From the NCBI GenBank assembly GCA_963989385.1, contig OZ022508.1:28914166-28978165 (forward strand): a stretch of DNA of 64,000 nt. Direction: 5' to 3'. The notes under the pieces are model-generated. The model was not told the origin of the DNA. It was given only the letters and a program-made list of their open reading frames with translations, and searched no databases. Origin of the DNA: Ctena decussata (taxonomy: Eukaryota > Mollusca > Bivalvia > Lucinida > Lucinidae). The position numbers and the translations under genes are program-made. Of this stretch, positions 35,101 through 47,100 are shown in pieces (position 1 is the stretch's first letter; every line of letters starts with the position of its first letter).

Positions 35101-38100
35101 GATCTGAAGTAAATTTTGAGCAGCCCAATGTGTTTATCGGGTCCTAAAATAGGTGCACCTCAAAATGAGACGGAAAACACGATATGTGGACTATTTTATC
35201 TTCCAGAGGGCGAAAACAAAATGCAACTTAGCCTCTCACGTCACGCGCGTCAAGTTTGCTAGCGACGTTTTTAACCGTTTTTAATGACGTCATTAAAATT
35301 GAGTGACCTCACAAACCCATGATCTGCTATCAAATGTCATCCGACATGCTTGCGTGTCCATTTTGTTGATTTGAAATTAAAATATTAGTCAAAAAATGAA
35401 AAAGTCTGGTTGCTAATATAAGAAAGATGTTGCCAGGTATAAGATAGAAATTTCTTATATGAGCTGAGAGCCTATCTTATATATGCAAAGGTGGGAGAAA
35501 GAATGGTCTCAGTAAACACTGCAGACCCAGATCAGAATACTCCTGAAGTCTTCCTTACTGAGCAGTCTGATCAGGGTCTGCACTGTCTGCAATTCCATCT
35601 GCATCTTTTGGATGCATTATTGTATTGTAAAACTAATCTTCCATTTTTAGGACAATTACTGTAATTATCCCCTCACACCACGAAGTGGTGAGGGGATATA
35701 GGTTTTGTCCCATACGTAAGTACGTACGTAAGTACGAACGTACGTATGTTCACCTTTTGTCATCGCTCTAGCACTTACATTTCTGAACGGATTTTGAAAT
35801 AACTTCACACAGGTGTAGGGCATGACAATATCTCGAGCAAGTTTGACTTTCAGGGTGCTGCGCCCAAGGTCAAGGTCACTGTGGCTATTTTTAGAAAAAC
35901 TTTGTCAGCCCTCTAGCGCCTACATTTCTCAATGGATTTTGAAATAACTTCACACAAATGTAGGGCATGACAATATCTTGAGCAAGTTCGACTTTCAGGG
36001 TGCTGCACCCAAGGTCAAGGTCACTGTGGCTATTTTTAGAAAAACTTTGTCATCGCTCTAGTGCCTACATTTCTCAAGGGATTTTGAAATAACTTCACAC
36101 AAATGTAGGGCATGACAATATCTCGAGCAAGTTAAACTTTCAGGATGCTGCGCCCAAGGTCAAGGTCACTGTGGCTATTTTTAGAAAAACTTTGTCATCG
36201 CTCTAGCGCCTACATTTCTCAAGGGATTTTGAAATAACTTCACACAAATGTAGGGCATGACAATATCTCGAGCAAGTTTAACTTTCAGGGTGCTGCGCCC
36301 AAGGTCAAGGTCACTGTGGCTATTTTTAGAAAAACTTTGTCATTGCTCTAGCGCCTACATTTCTCAATATAGGGATCAAACATGGTTTTTCGTGCATTAA
36401 CTTTTGCCAGGTCCCGAGGGAGATGTTGGAAACCGAGGCCGAAGGCCGAGGTTTTCAACATTTCCCGAGGGACCTGGCAAATGTTAATGCATTGAAAACA
36501 AATGTTTGATCGCTGTTATTGCATAAATCAACGAATTATTCGTTAAAATTTGAGAAAAAACTTGGCACTCTATTTTGTCACCGTTTAACAACCAACGCGC
36601 TGGTGCATCTGTTTACTAATATTCGTCTTCCGGGCCCGAGAGCATTCATTCTATTCAAAATGGCTGCCATCATCCTATTCAACCTAATTTCGGAAAAGTA
36701 TCCAAGATGGTCGATGTATTTGATGCAAAATAGATCTAGATGGTAAATTAATCAACAAAAAAGCAGATACCTTGAGCAATAATTTCCATGCAGAACAAGC
36801 CCGATCCATTCGTATACCATCCTGCAGTTCTTGATTACTGAAAGCTTAGGACGCATGTTTTCTTTGACACTTATTTACTCTCTATTTGGCATCGTAAGAA
36901 TGAAAACAACATGGCTTTGAAATCCGTGTCGGTACTTTATGACGTAATAAGAGTACATGATGACGTCATGAGAAAACTTAGGTAGCACGCGACCAATTAT
37001 TGTAAATTAATCGAAAAGGGAGAGGCAAGAGTGCATGGCGGTTTTTAGTGGCCCGGCACAAGCATAACGAAAGTTCTGTCATCGTGTTTCAACAGCGCGA
37101 GAAAACCATTGTTGAAACACGGCTTTTCGCCTGTTGATGCACGGCTGTTAATACCTCTCGGCACTGCTTTTTATGCAATAACGGATTTTGAAATAACTTC
37201 ATACAAATGGAGGGCATGACAATATCTCGAGCAAGTTCGTTTAAGGGTGCTGCGCCCAAGGTCAAGGTCACTGTGGCTATTTTTAGAAAAACTTTGTCAT
37301 CGCTCTAGCGCCTACATTTCTCAAGGGATTTTAAAATAACTTCACACAAATGTAGGGCAAGACAATATCTCGAGCAAGTTCGACTTTCAGGGTGCTGCGC
37401 CCAAGGTCAAGGTCACTGTGGCTATTTTTAGAAAAACTTTGTCTTCGCTGTAGCACCTACATTTCTCAACGGATTTTAAAAGAACTTCACACAAATGTAG
37501 GGCAAGACAATATCTTGAGCAAGTTGGACTTTCAGGGTGCTGTGCCCAAGGTCAAGGTCACTGTGGCTATTTTTAGAAAAACTTTGTTAGCGATCTAGTG
37601 CCTATATTTCTCAATGGATTTTGAAATAACTTCACACAAATGTAGGGCATGACAATATCTCGAGCAAGTTCGACTTCCAGGGTGCTGCGCTTAAAAGGTC
37701 AAGGTCACTGTAGCTATTTTTAGAAAAACTTTGTCATCACTCTAGCGCCTACATTTCTCCATGGATTTTAAAATAACTTCACACAAATGTAGGGTCTAAC
37801 AATATCTCGAGCAAGTAGTCTTGTGTAAGGGGATTTGTATCGCCTGCGATGCCTTGTTATTTTAGGTGTCCCAATTGTCCGAATCCTTACGTTAATATGT
37901 ACCTTTTTCTCAGCCTCTGTGTTCATTTCCTGTAGCTGTGTTATCCAATCCTTCTTTATCATGAGTATCTTTGATAACCTTGTCTGAAAATAATATGTTT
38001 GTCTTTCACTCATAAAGTGTCAAAAAAAAGGTTACAAAATTTAAATCTGCAACATTAAAAATAGTATTTTTTGCAAGCTAAATCATACTGAGAAATCAAA

Positions 38101-41100
38101 GACTGCAGTGGCAAACAGTGTTAATCCAGATGAGGTGGCTCATGATGAGCTACCTCATCTGGATCTACCCTGCCTGCAAATTCAACTATTTTCAATTGTT
38201 AACATTTCATCAGTTAAACATTCTGGCTTCATCTTCAGCAAAACTTTCCAAGCTACAATTCTGCATAAATCTAGGGTTTTCTATGATAACAGATGGCAGA
38301 ACTTAAAACTGAAAGAACAATTTTGATAAACTGGAGCCAGAAGTAGAGACCAACATTTGACATGTCTTCCTTATTTACCCACTACAATCAATTGTTTTGG
38401 GAGTTCATTACATTCTTTATTTGCATCAAAGTAACAGTCTTATGAAATCACCAAATCTGATGCAGTGGCTGTGCTGTAGAAATTATTTTATCACAACATT
38501 TGTTCAACTCAAAATATTAACTATACAATTGTAGAAAAAGTAATATATAACTAATACTTACAACTAAGACTAGAAATTTGATAGGGAACCCTCCATAGGT
38601 GCCACCTTCTAAGCTCATCAGATGACCTTTGAACGGAGAGCCACTCAATAATGGGTCATTTTCCTGCAGGCAAAAACATAACTTTGAGAAGTTACACCCA
38701 TACAACTTACACCTGTTTTGCTCAAAATAGTGTCAGCTCTCAATATCTCAAAGTCGAAGTTCATCCGAAACTACTGACATCTCAAAGTAGATTTTCTGGT
38801 CCAGGAAATCAGTAGTTTAAGATAAGAGGGTTGAAATGTAAATAAAAATAGGAAATGGGTCCAAACTATAATCTTTGATATTAGAAGTACTTTGAGATAT
38901 CAGTGTTCGAGATATTGGGAGTTGACTGTATAGGTAGCCATTTCTGACTGTATAGGTAGCCCTACAAAGTTTCAGCTTTAATAGCAAGCTGTGATGATAA
39001 TTATGAGCTCTTTGTTCCCAAAAATGTACAGTCAGCTCTGGATATCTCAAAGTCAAAGTTCATCTGAAACTACTGATATCACAAAGTAAATTTTCTGGTC
39101 CAAGAAATTTTACTTTGCAATACCAGGAATATGAGATAAAACAAGCAAATTCAACGAATTTATGTCCCCCGCCTTGGAAACTATGTCTCCACTGTATATA
39201 CACTAAGCGTTTGAGCTGGAAAAGCGGCTAAGTTAAAAATGTGAAAAAAGTAATAAAAAAAATAATGTGAGGATTATATCCAAACCACATGCATATCTTC
39301 AGACCATGATCAAAACACCTGTGAAGTTTCAAAGGAATGGGCATAAAACTGTAGGAGGAGTTGAACACACAAGGTACCCACTATCTATTCACTTTGACAG
39401 TAAAAATGTATGTAAAAAATGGCTAAGTTCAATTTGCGAAAAAAGTAATAAAAAATAATGTGAGGATTATATCCAAACCACATGCATATCTTCAGACCAT
39501 GACCAAAATACCTGTGAAGTTTCAAAGGAATCAGCATAAAACTGTAGGAGGAGTTGCGCACACAAGGTACCCACTGTCTAGTTACTATGATAGAAAAAAA
39601 GCCTAAAAAATGACTAAGTTCAACTTGTGGAAAAAGTGACAAAAAATAACGTGAGGATTATATCCAAACCACATGCATATCTTCAGACCATGACCAAAAC
39701 ACCTGTGAAGTTTCAAAGGAATCAGCATAAAACTGTAGGAGGAGTTGCGCACACAAGGTACCCACTACCTAGTCACTTTGATAGTAAAAACGCCTGAAAA
39801 ATGGCTAAGTTCAACTTGTGAAAAAAGTGACAAAAAATAATCTCAGGATTACATCCAACCCCCCTTGCGTATCTTCAGACCATGGCAAAAACATCTGTAA
39901 GTTTCGAAAGAATCGGCATAAAACTGTAGGAGGAGTTGCGCACACAAGGTACCTACTACTTTAGGGGGACGGAAAGACGGAAGGACGGACGGACGGACAG
40001 AAGGACGGATGGACGGAAAGCCGAAAACTATGTCCCTCCGCTTTTCTTCGAAAAGGCGGGGGACAAGAAGTTGAAATGTAAAGAAAAAAAGGTAATATGT
40101 AAAAATTAATTATACTTTGATACAGGAGGGTACATTCAGATATCAGTGTCTGAGATAGAGAATCAACTGTATTTCCATAGAAAGAAACATATGTGGCAAT
40201 TTATAATTAGAACTGCTTAAAATGTTCGAGTGTTGGGCCACAAACATATCTTTGTGAAGTATGAACACATATCTCAGTATTTATCAACAAACCTCATAGC
40301 CCTGGAAGAAGAAAAATCTGAGTGAATTATAAGACACTGGTCTGCATTCATTATGTGCTTTTCCAAAACTTATTAAACACCCAACTTACAAAATTCAATT
40401 CTGGATTTGCTGTAACGGTGCTTGGTATAAATCTTGGTGGTGACATTAAGGCACTTCCAACCACTCGTGGTCTCTGCTTCTGTTGAAATGCTGACAGTGG
40501 GATTGTATCTGTTATTTCATTACTCTGAAAAGGAGTACCATAAAAATTACATGAAAAAAAAAACCCCAACAAAGTAGCATGTGGGCCCAGCAAAGACTAT
40601 GATCAGCCTGCACTGCACTGCAAAAGCTCCTCAATTTTTTTAGCAAAAAATGGCTTTGTTTTTATGTATAATACATCTAAAAGTTTAACCTCTCATTAAC
40701 TAAGGATGTCATTAGCTAGAACTACTGGCACAAAGATCATGACCTGAACTCATATATAATCAATATGATGAACTCAATGAGCTATAAAAATAGTTCCAAT
40801 TCAAACGTGTATCTTGGCATAAACAGCTATTGCTACATTTACTGTAAACTACCTATCTGCCAACAGTAGCCAGGCCCTGCAGCACAGTCGAAAGAGCCTC
40901 TGACTCAAGAGCCAGAGGTGCTCAGCCTGACCACTTACTTTTGTTTTTCCCCTTCTGCTTCAAGAAGGGCAGTTGTCAGTTACTTGCAAAGGTATGTGCA
41001 CTTAGTACTGGTTAACCGGTTAGGTCTAAGCCTGCCCAGGAATAGTGTGGTTAAGTGAACTGACCATTCCGCATGACAGCAGCTGTTTACTGTGGACATA

Positions 41101-44100
41101 AAGCAATAACACAACAACAAAGTCTTGTACATAGTGTGTGCCTAGACCTGGTCTGTCTAATTTGATTCTGTAAGTGTTTGTAACTATATCTATAGCCCCA
41201 CCCTCTACCCTCTACTTATGACCCTGGACTTACCAACACTTCAAAGTCTGGTACAGAATGTGTGCCTAGACCTGGTCTGTCAAAAAAAATCTGTAAGAAT
41301 TTGTCACTGTAACTAGAGCCCCCAACCTCTACCCTCTACTTATGACCCTGGACTTACCAACACTTCAAAGTCTGGTACAGAGTGTGTGCCTAGACCAGGT
41401 CTGTCAAAAGTAATTCTGTAAGAGTTTGTTACTGTATCTAGAGCATCTACTGTGCCAGTAAACAAACCATCTTGAGGCTTTCTGAGACGAGCTGAAATAT
41501 CATAGAGTTAGCTTTGATATTCACTGACATACATGTTTATAGAAACCCCTGAAGGGCAAAAAATGAAAAAGGTTGAATTTGCGAACAGTAAAGATCCAGA
41601 TGAGGTGGCTCATAATGAGCCATCTCATCTGGATCTACACTGTTTGCCCTCTAGTCTTTGACTTCTCAATATGACACAGCTTGGGCAATCCATTTTTTTT
41701 ACATTTGGAAGACGTAAATTTTGTTGCCTGCTTTTTGGCGTCTGACTTAAGGATTAACGAATGGGAAAAATGCAAATCATAGGTGCCTTCCTTCTAAAAA
41801 TGTAGTTAAGGTTAAGCAGTTATGGGAGGGGTATAATTTTCTGACAGGCACCTGTTAAAAAGATAATGTCAATACAAAGTATGTATATAGAGGATCTTAC
41901 AGAAGTGGTTATTTCATATGAAATTTATCAAGCAAGTTTGGCAAGTTTCATAAATTTCATATGAAATGATCATGAGTGTAAGATTCTGTTTATCATATGA
42001 CCCTTTAAAATGGAATTTTAATGCCTTCAAACTGAACACTATTTCCAGAAGAAAAAGCATTGCTGACATGGATGTTGTCAATGATGTGATGTGTACGCAT
42101 CAAAGTGTTATTACACGCGTGGTCATATGATTTTTATGACACGACGTTATCCACTGAATAAAAGCGAAGTCATATGATAAAATAAAATATGTGTTAACCT
42201 GTAACTTTTGTTCCTATAACAAGATGGAGAGGAATTTCTTCTGGTATGTCTTTATATGAACTCAGCTCATTCAGTTTCCTTTGTTGTATCAACCTGATTT
42301 TCTGACGCTTCTCATTTAACGCTGCTCTCTCCTCTTCAAAGAAAGCCGCAGAACACCTAAATGAAAATATACATGTTGTTACAAAAGGGTCCTTCTCCTA
42401 GGGGTTCAGATTAGGGTGGTTTTAAAAAAAATGAGTCAAAAGTGTGACATTAGGGGTCTGTTCACTCTCCCTGATATTTTACAAAGTCAAAAGATACAAA
42501 ACTGCTGAACTAGCATTCAGATAATAGCCAGATGATTTCTGCACAAGCAGATCTAAATTTTTATCATTTCGGTCTAGTAGCTCAAGAGTTATGACCCAAA
42601 ACCAGTGTCTATTCTAGGATTGGAAAAATAGGGGGGATTTTCGACAGAGAAAAGGTATCACTCACACTTGTAACTCTAAAATTTGGCTTAAACTACATAA
42701 AAACAATTGTACCTAGTATTTTAGCTATAATTAAGTATCATTAAGTACACAAAATGCTTTTAGATATCATTTAAATCTATTTTTATGATGAAAATAAAGA
42801 AAATAATTCCCCCCTTCTGCTAAGTATTAGGGGGGAATTGTCAGAAATGTGGGTGAATCCCCCCATCCCCCTCTCTAGAATAGACACTGCAAAACGTGTG
42901 AAAAAACACACATTTTTTTGTCCCAAGTGTAACAAAACTTCTGATGCATATTATTTCTAGGTCTTTGAAAGGAAATAGCTGATTGTGATATTTAAAGAAT
43001 TATATCAATATGAGGGGCAAAAAATTATGGTAAACTTATTCTGACTTCTATTTGTTGCAAAAATTTGACAAATTTAGTCAGATTTGTTACACTTGGGACA
43101 TTTTTGCACCAAACCTTCTTCAAGGTCACACCATGTCTGCAATATCATTATTAAAGACAAAACAATATGTTGATCTGAAGGCCCAATAATATAACTTTTA
43201 ATTAAATGATAAAACACATATTTAGAAACAGCCATTTTCATCATGCAAAGAGGTAACCATACAATTTTAGTAAAAATGTCACACTTTTTGCGTTACACTC
43301 GGGACAAAATTGACCCTTTTTTGAGCAATCATTTTGTAAGTATTGAAGCTATGAAACTAAAACTTTGCACCACTTTTAAGGTCATTGCAATGCATACTCT
43401 GACAATAAATAAAGTGTACAGAGAGCTTTCTTTCATCAGATATCTCAAGGAAACATAAAAGAATCATTTTTTTTAAAATCACCCATTACCTGCATGCAGA
43501 ATTCCTAAAATGTAAAAATCTTTAATGACATGAAATCTGGGTCCACCCATTTAAAATTAACAAAAGTCATTTGATAACAAGGCATTACATTTTTAAACGT
43601 ATTGAAAGTAAAAATACAACCAATCTTTTGTCACAAAAAGCTCCTTCCTTTTTCTTCAGCAAAAAAAAAAAAATAGGATACTGGGATCATATTCATAAAA
43701 CGACTTAAGTCGTTGCTATGCTGTTGCTAAGGCTAAATTTCTATGTTGGAGATTCCCTACAACTATGAAATTTGCTCTAGAGGAACAGTCTGAAAAAGAC
43801 TGTTCCTCTAGAGCAAATTTCTTAGTTGTACGGAATCTTCTTCATAGAAATTTAGCCTCAGCAACGGCATAGCAACCACTTAAGTTGTTTTATATATACG
43901 GACCCTGGACCTTATATGGTCAATAAGACTTAAGGAATCTTTGACTGACAACTTCCTTAAGCTAATGGATATTTGAACAACTGGGTCATGGTTTTATTGC
44001 ACCTGATATATAATCTTTTTTTGACTTCTTTGCTATGAAAGCTGCATCACCCAAAATCAGCCTAACCACAAAAACCATTGATTAACCTCCACAAATGACA

Positions 44101-47100
44101 TTTTTCAATACAGTTTATCCCCATTCTACCTATTCACACTTTCACGTTTAAAGTCCACTACTTGGCACCTAATACAAGCCCTTTCAGAAATATATAAAAT
44201 CTGATGTCAACCAATGAGAAGTGATATATTGTAATCACATTTGATTTCTGCTAGTATATCACAGGACTTTAGTGTTTACTCTAGAATTTTTCTCAACTGA
44301 ACTCCCTCAATCTTGAGAGAATTTTCCAATTATTTCTATTGAGCCTGAGATTTCTGCCAGTGGAGAGAATGATAAGGTGTGTTGCAAATTTTTGATATTA
44401 TCGAATTAGATGTCACTTCATATTCGTAAGTGAAATAAAATGTCTGTTCATACTTCTGAAAACTTATGTTGCTATCCCGCATAAGAATTGTCTTGCTAAG
44501 ACAGTTCTAATGAGGGGTGACAACATTCATTTTATGCTAGAAATAAAAGAAAAAATCATCCAAAAATTATCCAAAAACCCCAAAAATTTTCTGAAGCTAC
44601 CTTCTTGGTTTACCCATAAGTCTTCTTATCTTACACCATTCCACTGCCTTTAATTTTCTTGCTTTCAGTTGTGGAAAGGATTCTTTCAAACATACACAGA
44701 AGTCGTTTTCTGCTTTGAACAGTGGTCTGAAATAAACCAAAATTTTTCAGGACTTCAGATATGTGAAAACTTAAGACAATTTTTTTTTCTCAATTTTTCA
44801 TACAAGAATTCTGCAGAATGCGGTGTCTCATCTGTCAGTACACTGTCACAAGCCGAGCAAAAACTCAACAAAGTTTGTGCTGCCAATGTTCTCAACACCA
44901 AAAATGTAATACTTGTCCAATTTCTCCTAGCTTGCAGGTGAGACAAAAACTATGTCATTCTGTCCTGGTAGCTATCCCGCAAGATTGTGTTTTTGTAAAA
45001 ATGTACAAACTTCTTGAATCTCTAACAGTCTGCTCAAGTGCTATGATTGTAGGCTGCTCAGTGAGAAATATTCATTGTGAGGTGCTCGAAAATTATTCAA
45101 AGAACAGGCTCAGGAGCCCCCGTAGCTCAGTGGGTTTAGCGCTGGCCTGCTGATCTAGCGGTCCCAATTCAAGCCCAGCTGTAGGCGAGAATCTTTTCAA
45201 TCATAAACAGTTTTCCATTGCACACAGCAAGTCATCCATCCACTATCCTTCAATGGTGGATGAAGACAGTTGCTCCAAATATGATCATTAAAGGGTAGTC
45301 AGCAGCAAGTGTAAATGCATCTAAAATAATGTTATAAAGAAAAGTTATACTAAGACTTTCATTTAATACTCACAAATCTAGGTTGGAGTAGAACCATTCG
45401 TAGCACACCCATTTATGAGCCTTTGGTAACTTGAGAAGATTACGTAGTTTCACACCAATCACTTGAGCTGTCCTCTTTTCATGACCACTGATATAATTAC
45501 GAAACCTCTGAAAGGAAAAACACATGAGAAGATCCTCATTAATATACCCACCCCTGGTTAACTATGTATATACACAAAGGCTGTTACGAAATGAAAAACA
45601 GCTGATACGAAATGAAAAAGAGTCATAGTTACCAAACAACCAGATGACCAGGTCGTTTGGTAACTATGCCTCCTTTTTGTTTGTAACAGCTGTTTTTCCT
45701 TTCATAACATCCTAGTTAACCAGGTGTGATACCAAGTTCAAAGAGTTCACGAAAGTCTGCCAGAGTTTACAGGACCGAATCTGAAAAAATGATTAAAATG
45801 CACTTAAAAATTCTGAATATTTTTACCAGACCGAATGAATTTTTACCAGACATGTCAGGCGGTCAGACGGGGTTTTGTGAAGAGTGAGTTCACCGGGGAT
45901 AACCCTTTTCATTGGAGAAAAATAAATCCTATAAACATACTGAGTAAAATTGTTATTTTATTTACTAGCTTGTATCAATAAAAACAAAATTGATGCACCT
46001 CTGGTAGACAGACTGATTTTAATAATGGTGACACGTTGCAACATTGCATATCGCAGGAAAAGTCCCTGAAGTTCATTAGTTGATGCAGATTTGCAAGGGA
46101 AAATAATGAAACATGTACATATACAAGTATGCTCAACTTACCAACTATTCTTGCATAGAAACACTTACAAGTGGACACAATGCACTCCTTAGGTTTGGGC
46201 ACAGATTTTTTGCATTTATAAAATCTTGGGCTATTTGCTACATACAAGCCGCAACATATCAAAAACCAACAAAGTGGCATGTGCATCATGCAAAGACTCA
46301 GATCAGCCTGAGCATCTGCCCAGTCTGGCCAGGATCTTTGCTGTGGGCTTAAAGGGTAGCTAAGTGTCTAAGCTACGTCCACGCCGACAGGAAAGACTTT
46401 GCTCAGACTGGGCAGATGCTCAGACTGATCTGAAGCTTCGCTGGGCACACATGCCACTTTGTTGGTTTTCTCACGTCATATAACAGCTGTTATATTATGA
46501 CCAATTGGTACGCTGCAGTAGAAGTAAGTCTTTCATTTTCATTTTTGCCTCCCTTCTCCAGAGCTCCAGATAAGAAAGGGTAACAGGGATAATTTTTCTT
46601 ATTTCTCAGTGAAAACATACATTGTGACCCCTCATTAGAACAGTCTTGCCGAGACGGTTCTAATGAGGGTCACAAGGTATGTTTTTATGCAACAATAAGG
46701 AAAATTATCTCTAAATTATCCCTGTTATCCCTTCTTATCTGCAGCATTGCTTCTCTATGCTGGTCTGCTCTTAAAGAAAAGAATTTGCCTGTTCAGGAGA
46801 AACATTTTTCTTTTCAGACCAGATCCCCTTTTGGAAAAGTTTTTGAAAAAACATTTTAAGAAACTAAAAGTATACATACAGCTGGCTTTGTAATTTTTCT
46901 TGGAGACTTGGTTGGGGAGTAGCTAGTGTCTTCATCTTCATTAAAGAATCTCTGGTTTTTCTTTCGGATTCTTGCAGGCTGTTGGAAGCAAATCAATAAA
47001 GAAGTTCTCTGATGCAATTTCAAGACCGGGGTTTGAGGTTATAAAACTTGAGAATAATCTCAAACTCAAAATAAAGCACACTGATTGGCTGCTTCTGAGC

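Noticed and set aside
44755..45153. Frames of 63-111 codons next to LIN9 exon 6
   Set aside because: Intronic, with no coding signature; the real coding segment is the adjacent minus-strand exon in a different interval.
45975..46289. 104-codon minus-strand frame
   Set aside because: Runs into the M1 MITE and lies within LIN9 intron 4 without splice sites or similarity.
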